From Cloeon dipterum (Eukaryota; Arthropoda; Insecta; Ephemeroptera; Baetidae): a stretch of 64,000 bases of DNA. This document shows positions 12,901-27,687 of this stretch, piece after piece (the stretch's first letter is position 1; each line of letters begins with the position of its first letter). The DNA lies in assembly GCF_949628265.1 (NCBI RefSeq), contig NC_088786.1:29967681-30031680 (forward strand). The letters are read 5' to 3'. Both the position numbers and the translations under genes were made by a program. The notes below the pieces were generated by a model. The model searched no databases. It was not told where the DNA came from and saw only the letters and a list, made by a program, of their open reading frames with translations.

Positions 12901-15900
12901 CCATTTGACTGTGCGGCCAGTTTGAAAGAATTTTGTTCAACCAGACTTCAAGCAGAATTGCCTACGCATAATACTGGTCTGGAGGTAGCATTTTGCTTAG
13001 TTTGCTCTCAGTTAGCCAGCGGACGCGGCTACTGTACACGAAGGCAGAAAATATAAGTGAATAATTTAGACACGCAGCATAAGTGCGAAAGCACGTTGTA
13101 AACAAGCAGTAGTGGTGGCTAAGGGTTGAGCGTATGGAGTTGGCAGGCAGCATACACACGCGCTTTTCTTGTCAGCGGAAGTGGAAGTCGTCCATCTCGC
13201 AACAAGAGCAAAAGTCAAAAGTGCCGACCGTGCAACCTGTCCGCCGCCCAAAGCTGAACAGCGGCGGCAAACTTGAGTGGCGGTGAAATAATTAAGCACG
13301 CAGAGAGAGAGAGAGAGAGAGAGAGAGAGCCGGCCGCCGCTTTTATTAATTCGCCCTCTCTCGCTCGTTTTGGAAGGAAGGAAGCAGCCGCAGTCATCGT
13401 TGGGGGTGGGATTGGCCGGCCTGCTTTAATTTGCTGGCTGACCAAAACTTTTCTCTGCATAGCGGATTACGACCAGATTTGAGTGGGCTGAATTCACTTT
13501 TGGTGATTTATCGAATTTACTTTAGAAACGTCTTGTATTTAAGTGCATTGAGACAGGATTGAATTTGGAGTTTAGGGGAAAATGGAAACTAAAATTTAAT
13601 AAAAATTCTTACATTGCACCCTTGTTGCTAAATTTGACAATAATAGAAAAAGGAAACTCACAGTCTATGCTCAGCTCGAAAATTAAATATTTTTAATGTC
13701 CTTCTCCAGCGAGATTAATATACAATTCCTCCGTCAGCCCCTCTGCCGATAATTCTCTCAGAAGAAGCTTGACCTAAAGGGTTTTCTGATAAATAATATT
13801 TAATTTCTTAATTATATTATTGCACTTTTTTTGTATTTTCTGAGTTAGCGCGCAAAACAAACATTTTTATAAAAAAAATTAAAAACTGACCTGCTTCACT
13901 TTTCTCGTCTTAAGCTGAAGCTCGAACCAATATTACTCACTTCGTAGGTTCGATTTAAAACCAAATTCTGCGGAAAACAATTTTCCTAATGAACATGCAT
14001 TAGTTGAAAAAGATGGGACTTTGAACGTGCGTTACTGCTACCATAAAACAAGTATAGTAATTTTCAGTTGGAATTAAATCCAGCTTCATCGGTGTCTTGT
14101 TTTTTGTAGAAGAAATACGGAAAAATAAACCAACTATTTTCCATGTACCAAGGAAGCTGTATTGAATTTCAAATGAAAAATTATGATATCCTTCCGTGCT
14201 TCTGCCTTCACTGTCATCTATCAACGATACTTAATTGCAATCTTACAAGTAAATTAAAAAATGGATTTATATGACAATTAAATATATGACGACGATTTAC
14301 AAAACTTTTATGTTCATCTCGTCGTCATCGAGATGAAACTATGAGACTATGAATTGAGATGAAATAATAATTACGTTCTCACTCCGCGCGAGAGAACGCA
14401 ATCAAGAGGCATTAAAAGAAGCAGCAGGAGAAGAAGGAGGAGGCTCACACACAATCATGATCCGTGAGGCAGCCTGAGGGCGAGCTATTTGGATTATAAT
14501 TAAGGCCCCTGTGATGAAGATATCATCTGGTAAACAGGCTGCTCCGTACAGCTTAAGCTATGGACACAAAAAGGCTATCCTTCAAAACGAAACCATCAAT
14601 TTCTTCCAGTTATCTCGCCTGCTGCATCTCTTGCTGCGTGGAGTGGAAACCAGTTTTGTGGCTACACGTACTATATTAAAAATAGTGTTTTGTGTTGTGA
14701 CACCGAGCGTTTATCAACAGACTCACCTCCGCAGATATTATGCAAAGCTGGATTCGCCGAGAACTGATTCAACTGAGATTGCAAAAAGCAAAGTCGGGCC
14801 TGGCTCCTAATGGGATAATTATAGTTCTGAACGCTGCAATCTCTTAGAATCTATCACTCAAGCCGGCATAAATTAATTATTCAGACTAGAGCCGAGACAG
14901 CCAAGGCAGGAGTCACTTGAGTCGTCGTCGGATCGAATTTTGTCTCGAAGATTTTCAGAGGAAGGAATAACGCGTCTCAGCGCGTCCTAAATAAATTATT
15001 AAGGTCTGGCTGACGCTGCGCTGCATGCTGTGTGTGTGATAAATTTGCAGGGCTCGCCTCGAGATTGCTTTCCCATCAAGTTGCCTTAATTCCGCCACCG
15101 CGGCTGCTGCGTCATTTCTGCGCCCTTCTCTAATTTATTAGACGCGCGCTTCAGAATGTCATTTTGTGCTGGGCCGCTTTAATTATTTGTGAATTCGCCG
15201 GCATCCAGAGAGCGAGCGGCACCGGGCAGAATAATAATTACTTGAGGGAGATATGGCCCCTCTCGCTGGAGACAATTGATAAATAAAGAATCGCCCCCTT
15301 CCCCAGCAATTACACCCCCTTGTGCGCACCAGCTGGGAATTATGGCGAGCGTCGCACGCCGCCAAGCTCAAAAATGGAATTTTAAATTCGCTTTCCCTCT
15401 ACTCTCGCAATTAAATTTTGAGTCGCATACAAATAATTTCAAATTTCAACTCTTTTGTTATATGTTAGATTATTAGTGTAACTTATTCAGAACGAAACAA
15501 AACATTCAAACAGTGAGAGGTATAAACAAAATCAAATCATTTAATCCATTTGTAAGGATGCACTCGGCCAGACAATTAATCTGTTAATATAATAAATATT
15601 GCATGAATTACAAAGAGTGGCCATACGCTGATGTAGATTAATTTTTTAACTATTAAATCCATGTGTATTTGATATAATGTTTCGTAAAGGATGTTTTAAA
15701 AAAATCGCGAGCATTTTACGATAGCAAGGAAAAGATAATGGAAAATTTATGTAGCGAACATAATTTATATACAGCCATATAACTCTTTTTATGGGCTTTG
15801 TTAAATTTTAGAGAAAACAGAATGATGAAGGGAGTGGAAAGAGGAACAACACTTAATTCTGTCAACGGTTAAAAGCATACTGAATGATGAAATACATTTC

Positions 15901-18900
15901 AGTCCTGATTGTTGAAAAAACAATAGTTATATTCTTCAGATTCTGCCAATTTAAAAAAAACCTTTTGGAAACAATATATTAGGTTGAAATTTTAAAATCA
16001 ATTGTGTGACCAGTCTGAAATATTTAATAAAAACTTTGGGATTAGCAAAGATCAGCCAAAATCACAATTTATCAACCCAAACCATAACAGCAATAACCAC
16101 AGTGCGCCTGATAAATTCTTTTCTATTTATCTCGTTGCCCAATTTTTCAAACTGATCGTACAGTTTTTTCTTCTTCTTCTTCTAAAAAAATCCAACTCTC
16201 TTTTCGGCATCATTTTTATAATAAATAATTTTGCTACCTATCAGGAATTAGGTCCATAAATTCCCTCTCAATTAAAATTTAGTAATTTAAAAAATAACTT
16301 ATTGCTCTTCTTGCTTCTGAATTCAACCATCGGAGATGAAGAATAAAATCCTTAGCGTGAAAATGAATGGCAGGCGAATTGAGACATTATCGGCCTCTCC
16401 ATCCAAGCGCGGCGTATTTACAAACAAAAAGAAGCCAATTTCCCCCCGCATTCCTGAAAAATTACCACCTGAGGCGCCGAAAACCGACCACATGAAAGCG
16501 AGAGTGATTATCGCGGCTAACAAGCCGAGGCGCCGCGGAATTTTCAATTTGCCTTGCGCCCATGCACATGCAGGCATAGGGTGTCCGTGTCCGTGCCTTT
16601 GCACGAAAGCCCTCCAATTTCGTCACCTCCTTGAGAAAACAAAGACGCTCGCCTCGGGGCCGCTCCATGAAAGAAGTGGAAAAATATGAAAATTATTACC
16701 TGCCTCTGCTGGTGCTCTCAGCTCAAAACGTTACTTTCCCTGGCTATGGCTAGTTAAAATTCAGAGGCGAGGCCGCAACGATATAGCTGCGAGTTTGTTG
16801 CTCCCTCTGGCCCTGAAAAAGAGAGAGATCCTGACTCGCGAGTGTGTTATTATGGCATCTTGTTGTACAAAAGGGGCCGACACACCATTATTGTTATTAT
16901 GCTGCGTGATCTTTCCAACGACTAACCCGGCTGCTTTGGATGATTAATAATGGTGGCCGACCAGGCGAAATGTGAAAGAGTGAGCCCGACAGGCCTCTCG
17001 GCACCTCAGAAAACATTAAGAACTCATTTCCTCACGCTTTTGAAACAACGGCCTAAACGTTTCCTTCAGGAAGAAATTAAGCGGTTTATTGGAGTGTTCC
17101 GACCGACTTCAAAAATCTCTCTATTGCGTCTGAGGCTTCAACCAAATCGTTTTATTACCGAGAAAAGTGGCTCGTCTAGTCAAATCAAATTTAAATAACA
17201 AGAATTCTTCACTGATCACACTTTTCTCCTTTAAATTTCTTGAAGTAGTGAGGGATGCATCATTTTACCAGTTTGAAAACAAAAATCTGAATGATTAGAC
17301 TCTATCAAGCATAACTCAATAAATTTTCAAGCGACAACTACCGACTTCGCAGTTGAAAAATTGGAAAGTGCCGGAGAAAAATAGGAGCTACAGTTTTTTT
17401 TTCGAATAAAACATTTTCCCTGTTTTTCTGCAAGCCTAATTTTTTAATTAAAAATTTTTGAAATCTTTTAAGTTTTCCCTATAAACCTACATTAGGCTGT
17501 CCACTTTATCAAAACTTGTGACCATGATATCAAGCCTGTAACACAAGCTATAGTTTCTTTTGTGGCTGATCTAATCAAATATTTCTCTTCCGTTCAAAAA
17601 TTAGCTCAAACCCAGCTTTTTTAAAATATCACAAATGTAGACCCTGAACTTTCAACATCTTCACTAATAGTTAAACAGAACTTAAAAACGGCTATTTTCT
17701 ATAAATGAGTGTTCAATAGACACGTCTGTAAAATTGAGGGAGCAAACAAAATATTGTAAACCTATTTTTCGTTTGTACTTTTTCAATAAATTGATAATTG
17801 AAATACAAATTTAATTACGTATAGCATAAAATTAAAGCATTTTTCGCAGTTTCCATAGTGCTGAACGCAGTCCAAATCTTGGAAAATGAACCTCTATTGC
17901 TATTAGGTTATAATGTTAAAATAAAAAGCATTTGTAGCTGAATAATCGGTAATTTATCATTTCTTAAACGAAACAACTCTTAACGAAGTTTGTTTGATAG
18001 CTGTACGTCAAAATAGAAAAACGTTTACTTGGAAAAAGTGCTCGTTTGACATGCAGGTGTAGCGACAAGGTCTCTTGACCGCTTTGTGTGGCGCAGCCAG
18101 CTTTTCGGTTGGTTACAGAAATCCAATTTCGACTCAGCCACCGCGCGTATAATAATAGGTGGGAGAGCACGTTGCGTCTCGCTGGTCGCCGCCGAATTAA
18201 TAAGTAAATAGATATCAGCGCGGCCACAATGAGGTGCTTTGATTACGAGGCTTGACAAAAAGCCCTGCTGGCTGGCTGCCGCTCCGAGAGCACAAACGTG
18301 GCCAATCCAAGGCCCTTCCGTGATGTCTCAATTACGGGCCTTTGCTGCGCGCCGCGCTGCACGAAGGAGGAGGATGAAATAATAATAAAAAAACGAGAAA
18401 ACGAACACTCAGCTGGGCATCATCAACATCAACACACTCGCCGCAGCATAAATAACTTTTATGGTGATGGCACCGAACACCGCTCGTTTTCACGCCTCTA
18501 ATGACACGAAATTTCACCGACCTTGATGTGCCTTGATTGGGTTATGCGTTCCTCCGAATATGGCAATTAATGGTTTTATATTAGTTATTTGACAATCTAT
18601 GCAAATCGACACGAGAGGATTCCTAACGGCTTTTCTAGGAGAATTGATCAATAGTTTAGAAAAGGCTTTCTCTTTAATAAGCCCACTGCACTACAGGTTG
18701 TGAAATAATATTTTGTTCAGGCATCACTTCACTTGCGGACAATTTATTCCTCACAAAATAAGCAAAATAGGTTTAAAATGACTTCATATATACCAATATA
18801 AACTCTCTATTGATTGCTGTGAGAGTGCAACAATTTGTTGGCACAACAGTTTTGATTGGAAATACGATCAGAGTATTCGCTACCATACAAAATCACTAAT

Positions 18901-20300
18901 ATCAGCGTATATAATTATTTCCTTTGACGGTGTAATTGCTAGTATGAAGTGAATAATTGGTAATTAAAGCTAGTGTTATATAATGATGCAGCACTTGCAT
19001 GCACACACGTTCATGTAACGAGGCAATAATAGACTACTTGGCGTTATTCGTCGAAAGATCGGAACTCTGGTACGTGGAAAGTGGGAAGAGAGAAAAACAC
19101 ATAATTATTCAAATGCACCTCTCGCGTAACTAGCTGGTTGCATGCATCCTGATTAAAACAGCCCTTTGCCGAGCTTCCACATGCGCGCCAACTAATAATG
19201 TTGTGTATCCACAATGCGTCCTTTTCAATTACCGCAAAACACAACATGCACGCGCTGCCAGCGAAAGTGTTCTTGCGCGCCCGAGTGCGTGATACACCAG
19301 CTCACAGAACAAACACTAGAGTTTAATAATTTCATCAGCCCCTTGCATGGGGGTCGACAGTATCGTGCAGTTTTATCATTCCGTGTGACAGCTTGGTATG
19401 AACACCTAGCTGATACGTTTAATAAAAAGGAAATTCATTTTTTATGAATTTTTTGCTGCATAAATTTTGAAATAAAAGCATGGTGCCTCTGCTGTTTTCC
19501 AGACTGATAGTTGTTCCTAATTGTAAAACACAAACATCGCAGTTTGAGAATATTGTTTTAGCAAAATGTTGCCGTACAGGTGAGAAAAATATACAAAAGA
19601 AACCTTTGAAACTGTTTACATCATGGTAGATGGTATTTTTGGGCTTATCAATTTTCTTAGAGAGATTGCTGCTTGCAGAAAGGGTGAGTAGCCATGACAT
19701 TCAATGATAATGACACTCATTCTTATTACTTTGAATGATTCACAGCAAACGAGTCCAATATCAACTGTTTTCAACGGCCTATAAAGCAAATCCTGCATCA
19801 TTTGTACACTGGTAAAGATAAATTAACTTAATTAATAATGTTACAATAATTGTTGATTTTGCTTTGCAGTGAAGTACTGATGACTGTGAATTATTACCAA
19901 AAAAAAGGTGCACTATGAAGTCGTGCGACATGATTTATTTGTTTCTTCAACTTTTCACTTTCGCTGCTCATCCTGAACTGATGTCATATCGAGAAGTCTG
20001 ACATTAAACTTTTATTTCACAGCAAGAGCCTATTTTGCAAAATGCGAAATACCATAGTGTAAGGAAAAGTTAATGAATAAATTAAATCTCTCGTCGAATA
20101 ACCGTTTCCGTCGTCATTTTTGCCCTGAAACAAGTTTTGGATGTAAATTGTTGGGGAAAAAGATGCTTAAATATTCATGTATGATCAGTTGGCGAAGCGT
20201 CTCCTGGGCATCGCGGAAAATAAAAAGAGAGGAAAGATCATCTTCAGGAAGGACTACTTTATTTTTCAACTTTCGCTTTTTCCCGCAGCCTAGAGCGGGT
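12901..20300. other. Noncoding DNA with regularly spaced GC islands
   Basis: No exon recognised. GC-richer islands lie at about 13,005-13,480, 14,900-15,380, 16,330-17,050 and 18,040-18,530. They alternate with long AT-rich valleys. The 16.3-kb island carries a 117-codon plus-strand frame (16,336-16,689) that is mirrored by frames on the other strand and has no domain, so it is not called. Confidence 0.6.
13302..13329 (+). repeat. (GA)n microsatellite
   Basis: Fourteen AG/GA dinucleotides in a row lie inside a GC-rich island. In arthropods such runs can bind GAGA-type factors. Here that is only a possibility. Confidence 0.95.
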
Positions 20301-20311
20301 GGGCTCACCCC

Positions 20312-20345
20312 TATATAAAAATCGCCTCAGAAAAAAGGCAGTTTT
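20312..20345 (+). promoter_or_regulatory. Candidate TATA-type core promoter
   Basis: TATATAAA at 20,312-20,319 is followed 28 bases later by GCAGTT (A at 20,340), one mismatch from the arthropod initiator TCAGTT. A GA-rich tract (20,368-20,384) and a GC-richer segment with leader-like sequence follow. No coding exon is visible downstream, so any transcript would begin with a noncoding exon or be noncoding. The call rests on spacing and motif only. Confidence 0.3.
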
Positions 20346-20367
20346 TCTGCGCTGCGTCTAAAGAGAG

Positions 20368-20384
20368 GAGAGAGAGAGAGAGAG
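20368..20384 (+). repeat. (GA)n microsatellite
   Basis: A short GA run of about eight units lies just downstream of the candidate start at 20,340 and inside a GC island. Confidence 0.9.
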
Positions 20385-23300
20385 CAGAGTAGAATCGGAG
20401 CTTGTTAGCGAGTGTTTGTTGGGGCTAGTTATGCTAATGCTCACTCAATTTGCCGCATTCTCGCCATTTTTATTTCCGGCTCAATTTGCAGGGAGACGTC
20501 ACACAATCACAGTCCTCCGCTCTCTCGCAAAACATTTCCTCGTCGTTCGCTCTCCTCTCGACTAACAAGCGCCAGCTTTTGCGACACAATCCCAGCCTCC
20601 GAGAGCCAAGCGCATCTATTGCAAAAGTCCTGCCACTTATAACTAACACGCACCTCTGGCGCTGGAAATTTGAATAATCGGGTCAATCGTCCATAGTTAC
20701 GCAATTCACAAACCCATGCACAAGCACCCCTGCTGCTTACATATTCCATTTCAATTGGATGTCAGAATGTTTTCAGATGATGATAAATTCTAGTTATTCC
20801 TTCGAATTTTTATTTTCTGTGCAATTATTGATGTCTCTAGCGCTCCTCGAAACATGTTTGCAACTGATTATATTTATCATAGTTAAACACAAAAAGTCGG
20901 TTAAACTGTCAGATTTGGTGCTTTTATGCATGCCTGTGGAATTTGATTTTTTGCGAATGTTGTGTGCTAAAAATATCTATTAGTTTATTTTGGCGCTAAA
21001 TATATGGATTTGAAAATTCGTCAACAGCCAAATAGGATCAAGGCTAATTCAACTTATAATTTGTACCAGTATGAAGGATGGATAAATAAATTAGTACAAA
21101 ATTAACTAGATAGTTATGTATTACAAAAAACGGTAAATAAGTTTTCAAATAGCGACGAAAGTAATCGAAATTTGCTACATGAAAACGATCATCCGTTGTT
21201 CGGGAAAATTGGCAAAATCTGGAATTTTATTTTAGCTTGGTTTGAGAAATGCAGTTTGCATAATTTTTTCAAAAAATCACATTACACGACTACTTTTAAA
21301 TAATGTTGCCCTGCAAAGTCTTTTATAAAATTAACATGAATTTTAAATATATTCCTCCTCGTTGACTTGCATTATGGCGAGGCTATCGATTTATAGCACT
21401 ATAGATCAGTTGATGCTCGCGGCTCAAAATCAGCGAGGTAGGATTTCCAAGCTCTGCTGGGCAAATATTGGAAAATCGGAAGAAAAAAGGGCGTCTCGGT
21501 GTGGTGCTAATGATGTGAGGGTTGTGTTGAGCAAACACGACCTCGGCACTCCAGGGTGGCGCGCTGGGGTGCCAACTCTCTCTACTACGTGTGCACTTAC
21601 CCGCCGCACCTACAATATTTATACGTGCCTTATATTCAAACGTGAAGCAGCACAAATACATACACGTAAAATGCGCGGCGTCGAAATGTATTACCGACCA
21701 AAGGAGTGAGTGAACTGACGCCGCCTTTCCTCCATTTTCGTTCCAATCGCCGGCTCAACTCGTATCCCAAATAAATGTGTTTTCGCAACACCACGCAGAT
21801 CGATGCAATTTGCCTTCGCCTGTGCGAATATCCGTCCGCAATATGTACGCCTGGCGTCACACAACCGCGCCGATATTGGGTGCATACTAATTAATTTTTC
21901 ATTACAGTTTATATGGGCGGCCAAGCGGAGCTCATTACGCATTCGTGGCACATTTCCACTGATATAGCGAGCGGCCGGCCAGCATTTGCATTCGCAGCTG
22001 CGGCGCTCAAATTCAGCGGATTTTCGTCCCTTTTTTGTCATCCCTTCGGTTATTGTTATTTGGAATGGCCATTTCGTGATGCATAGCACGAGGTGGTTTA
22101 TCGATTTTAACATAAAATACTCATCTTTTATTTGAAAATTGCTCTCATTCCGTATTCCACTCACATTCCAAGACGATCCATCAATTCTCGTTATTATTTG
22201 TTAACGGTTTCAATCTGTAATATGGGGCAGATATGTAAAAATATTCTACTTATTATTATTTTTGCCATTTAAAAAAATCCAGTTTTGCGGCAATTTTTTT
22301 TAAATAATCTGATTTTAGGAATTTAATCATTCTTTTTACTGTATATAGATAGGAAAACTGCTCAAATTAATCAAACAGCAACGTCTCAGATTTACTCTGT
22401 ATCTTTAATTTTGACATAATGTTCCTTTTTTCACGAAATAAAAATATTTCCAACATTTCGTCAAAATAAAAAAGAACCAAGCGATCAGATCACTATTCTC
22501 ATCACTTGACGCTTATTCAATATGGCTTGATTTTTCAAAAGTATCGTGGTTCTACTAAAAACTATTCTAAAAGTAACCAAATGAAACACGATGAGTACAT
22601 TGTTAAATTGTTACAAGGATGCAGCCAATTTTCATTTGACTGACTAGACCTCAGAGTATAATTATAGCATAGAATGGCGAAAGTTGGCTCCTCTTCGGGC
22701 ATTCTGCAGTCAGGCGAGTTGTGCAAAATGTGTGGTCGGTCACCGCATGGTCGCCATTCGACTCTCTTGGGGCAATAATTCGGTCTGGAACTAGCCTTCG
22801 ACTCGGCACCTTTTGATTAATCTGTCTCGAGCTGCAAATAATAAGCTAGAGACGGAATTACAGGCCACAAGACTTAGTAATAGGGTCCAAGGACAGCTGA
22901 GCAAGAGGCAATACAAGGTTCAATTATTTTATATATGTTCTTATATAGGCACAGAAGCTCGTCAAACCCCTGGGAACGGATATCATACTATACCCACGCA
23001 TCAAATAAATTCGTATTTATTCAGAGGACATGGTTCGTTTTACAAAATAACTCACCAAAAATAAAATCACATTTTAAGTGTTTGGTAAATGTAGATCAAA
23101 ATTAAATCATATTGGGTTTGGCGTTTGGCGTTCAAAAAAATGAAAAAATTATTCCGTCTGTATTTTTGTATAAACACAAACCAACATTTACATGCACTAA
23201 CTTACTAAAATGAGGCCCATTCCGAGGTAATCTAAGCTTTTACATGTTATTTTAAAAAGCAGTCGATATTTCCAGCTGGGACAGATATTGTATTTTAATG

Positions 23301-25024
23301 ACAGAGCTTCAGGTACAAAACAATGCTGCTCCAACATTCAACAACATTTTTTGATTGCAAAGTCAGGTACGTAATAACACGCTGAAAATGGGTAAATGAA
23401 GACATTATAATATATTTCGCCCAAAAATCATCATGCGTGAAATAACTGTGGAATCTCAATTATGGTGATTGTAATGTATATGCAATGTTGCGATTGTGAT
23501 TACTCGTATACGCTATGATTAAATTGTTAGATATTTAATGGCAGGAAAAACGATTCTCTCCAAAATACACAGTTTATACATGTGCAAGACATGCAATTTC
23601 ATGTGTGCTTCAAGAAATAAAGTCATTATATTTGAGCACAAATAAGTCCGCCCCTGAAAACAAAAAGAATTTTATAGTCACCTAATAGAGTCATTACATA
23701 TGCCAAATCCGAGCGCAGGATAAGCGGCCGAAATTAGAGGGTTCGCAGGATTGTAATTATCATTTCCTCCGCGCACATCTGCCCGAGAAACGCAGTCTGC
23801 CAAATTTAATGTTCCGCCGTGGCCCCTGGTATAGTGAGTGCGTCTGCTCGGCCAACCGATGATATTGCTCTTGCCAAAGGTAATAAGAGCACGTTGTGTG
23901 TTGTGTTTGTGCCGCTGACAAACCGAATAATTATGCACGGGTGCTCACGCAAGGGGCGTGTCGGGGGGTAATTGCACACCTTGATTATGCAGGCACAAAT
24001 TAGCGGGGGACATATGGTCTCGCTCAGATAGCATCGCGCACCCTGCACCCGCACACGAGACGCAATTCAGCGCACTCTTATACAAGCCGCCCCGAATGCG
24101 TGTTTGAACTTTCCTAGCTGCAATGCTTGACAGCAAAATTAATTAACAAAATTATGTCTGATTTGACATTTTTAAAAAGCTTATTTGTCAGTCTTTATCG
24201 AGACATATGGTGAGTTTTGAAGCAATATTTCAGACTTTAGAGTGGAAAATCGTTTAATTGTAAGATATATAAATCTTCTATACTGTTCAACAGAAAGTGA
24301 AGCTGTAATTTATGAAAATAAAAGTAATACAATTTTTACCCTCGTGAAAAAGATTTTAGATTTACCAGTCTTAAGGATAGTTTTCATTCCTAAATTATTT
24401 TAAGATTTTTCTGCACATTTATTTTTATAGAAGTTGCTGAATCCAGAACAATTGAGGCAAAATTTTATTTTTAACAAAAACAAATAATCTCAAATTAACC
24501 ATTAATTCAATAAAAACTTCCCAATTTTCACATGTTTGTGAATTTTCCACTCTTCTGTATAGAAAAAATGGCAAAAATCATGAAGCCTGTAAAACTGAGA
24601 CAATAGTTTTTATACACGATTTCAAATAAAAATTTAACCTACCAGGATTCAAACAAAAATTTAAATGCCCAAAAGCAAAAATTATAATGACATTTTAGGA
24701 TACGTGGAAGTATCAAATTATCAAAATATCGGTTTATATGGGCTTTTTATTATTGAATATTTCATTTGTGGAAGAAGGTAAAATTATCATCTATCTATCA
24801 AAATTGGCACAATTAACGTCACTAATTTTATTTTGACACTTAATCAGCAACATTTTGGTTATTATCAATGACAGTAATCTGATTTTCAAATAACGATATG
24901 TATTGGAGAAAAATCTCATTTTGGACGACCAGCAGCGCTCGCAGGCGGAAATTGAATTCCAAATCAACAAATCATATTACCGGCGACTGGAAATAGTCGG
25001 CCGCCTCCGCATTTCAAAAGGTAT

Positions 25025-25042
25025 ACACACACACACACACAC
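25025..25042 (+). repeat. (AC)n microsatellite
   Basis: Nine AC units at the edge of a GC island. Confidence 0.95.
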
Positions 25043-27497
25043 CTGCACACCAAATGCAAATAAGCGTTTGTGATTGAATCAGAGGAGACACGACGGCATT
25101 GTCTCTTGCTCGAAGAGGCGAGAGATGACGCAGCGAGCGAGTCTGTACTATTTCCGTTGTTTAATGAACTTTTTGATAAGAATGATGAATTTCTGTGGGG
25201 TGCGTTGTGACAGCTATTTATAAACATCAACCGCCTGCGTATATAAAGCGACGCCTGCTCCACTTCTATAGTGACAACAACGCGCAAGAATAAAACAACT
25301 ACAAGGCTGAGCGCCTCAAAGACAACACAGGTGTCAAAATTTATGACTGTTTGTGTAGTCAACCCGTCAACTCTAAGCAAGCGTCCTTCCTGAGAGGATT
25401 TATAATTGACACATCAACTTTTTGTTTACATCAAATCCTCCTGATATCATTGACAACTAGATTTTAAACGCCATATGCGCAGTTGAAAAGAAATACATAT
25501 TTGTTTTATGTGTTTATAATTTAAAATTTAATAAGAGGTGAAATTTTTAAGTAATTAAAATGCACACTTTCATATTTTTTAACTATGTATATAACCAATA
25601 CCCAATTTGAACTAAAAAACTAAAATTTGTATTCACCTCAGCGATCAAATAACTTAAAATGAAAAAATGCTCTTGCTACTTGTTTATTAATTTGATTAAT
25701 TTCTAAAAGTTCATTTCCCTGTAATAAGTAGAATGATATAAAAATTGAAAGCTATGAGGTTATCTTATTAACTCTTTTTGCGTTTTTACCAACAGTCAAA
25801 CGCAGAATTCTCAGACCTAATACGCGCCAACGTGTTTCTTGCTAACAATTTTTTATTTGCAAAAAAAAGCTCTCAGCAAATTAGCCGGCAGAACAGCTGC
25901 CGCAGCCGTAAGGAGATAATAACAAGTCGCAATAATGGTACTAGCGATTGGCTGCCGCCGGCTGAACATCCACGCATGATGACTCTGCGGGAGTACCATT
26001 AAATTGTGACGACTCAATTCGATCAGCCAGCAGCGAGTGGAATCTCGCTTTTTGCTAGCCCGCCAAATTATGCATTCGAAATCAAAGAAACGACCATTTG
26101 GACGCGAGTTTGTTACTTCACGCTGAGTTAGCGAGCTCATTGCTTTTGTTATTTATTTGCCTCTACGGTTAGCCTGCTCTCACGCTGCGAGCACTCATGG
26201 ATGGAGGACAAGGAATTGATTTCTAGCGAGACGAATGCAAATCGTACCTCTCGTTTTTACTCAAGGGTCTGTGCAAAATATGTTAATAGTGTAATAATTT
26301 ATGAGTCCTCAGCATCAAAAGCCTAATAAAAAAATTACAAGCCCCGTCGAATTAAATTTTTAATTAATAAATCATTGGTCATAGCTACCGACATTAATTG
26401 CAGTTATATTAAAATTTCATTTTGTCCGTTAAATGATAAATATTGGTGAAAATTTTTTATGATGTGCTGCTTTTTCATTTTATTGACCAAAATATTCACA
26501 TAATCTACTTATGCAACTGGCTGAGCGCTACTGCAAAACAGGTTGCATAGCAATATCTGATGCAGGCGCTTTGACGGTGTATGGCTTGCAATAAAAACTA
26601 GAGAAACTTCACAAAACTGTAACATATTTTTGTTTGTGTAGTTGAGTTTGTGGTTGGGTCAACATTATGATATCAGAGAGAAGCATTTTCAAATGTTGCC
26701 GCATTCCCTTCATGATATAAATTTTAACTGTTTTCTTATCCTTAATAATTTTCCTACGAGTAACATCACATCTGACATTTAAACATTTTGATAATTAAAA
26801 TAAAACATTGGACAATCTTAAATTTGCTACCAATTACAAACCAGGCATCCATTTTAATATTTGATTTTTTTACTCTTCTCTGCACTTAATTTAATTCGAA
26901 GAAATTATATTTTTTCTTCTCATTAAATTATTTTCTTGGATATCGTCCTGCATATGTGTCGGAGAACCGTCTGTACTGACGTTACTAAATCTCGCAATAA
27001 AAAAAGGATTTCTCAGAAGAGGCGTTGCTGCCTGCAAAGACGCATTTGTGCTGAAGAGGTGCTTGCACCAACTAGGTAACGAGCGGTTGCAAAATTGTTT
27101 GCCACTTTGCGTGCACAAAAAGCAGGCTCGGCAGCAACGAAGCTTTCAAAATTTAATTTGTCCAAATTGCTATTCCATTTGCGTCACTCTGCGCTGTGAA
27201 CACAGCTGGCAAATCCCGTTTCGCGCGCGTCACCTCTTTTTGCCCTGACGACGAACCAAGTTTGCATTCCGTTTCCACGCCGATCGGCCTAATTTTACCC
27301 TCGACGTGCTCTCCCTCGGAAAGGCTTATCCTCCTTTTATTTTTTGCCGGACAACCTACTCTTGAGCGAGAATTAAGCATTCCGCTCTGTATAGCGACAC
27401 GTTTACAAACAAACTGGAATCAATTCGAAGGCATTAGCGAAGGATTAGGGTGGCGAGGTCAAAGTGAAAATGCGATCGACGTGTTTGTAATCTGACG

Positions 27498-27687
27498 AGC
27501 AGCAGCAGCAGCAGTGGTGCATTTTCGTTGCTGAAAGCGGGGCACGATCGACGCCTGCAAAGCAGAAAAGTTTCCAGTTGCGACTGCGGAGATGTGGATA
27601 TTAGCTGGGAAATAATGATGGCGATAATACGTGAGTTGAATAAGGCGAATTCCAACAACGCCTCTCTGCTGCTGCTGCTGCTGCTGC
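27498..27687. repeat. Facing AGC and CTG trinucleotide runs
   Basis: An (AGC)n run at 27,498-27,514 and a (CTG)n run at 27,666-27,687 stand in inverted orientation about 150 bp apart. A single strand could fold so that the two runs pair. The spacer codes for nothing recognisable. Confidence 0.85.

Noticed and set aside
21691..22164. 157-codon minus-strand open frame
   Set aside because: No recognisable family, no splice-supported neighbours, and it overlaps comparable frames in the same island.
25242..25275. TATAAAG as a core promoter
   Set aside because: No initiator-like sequence at 28-32 bases downstream.
24964..25380. 138-codon minus-strand frame with a CVCVCV stretch
   Set aside because: The cysteine-valine run is simply the AC microsatellite translated.
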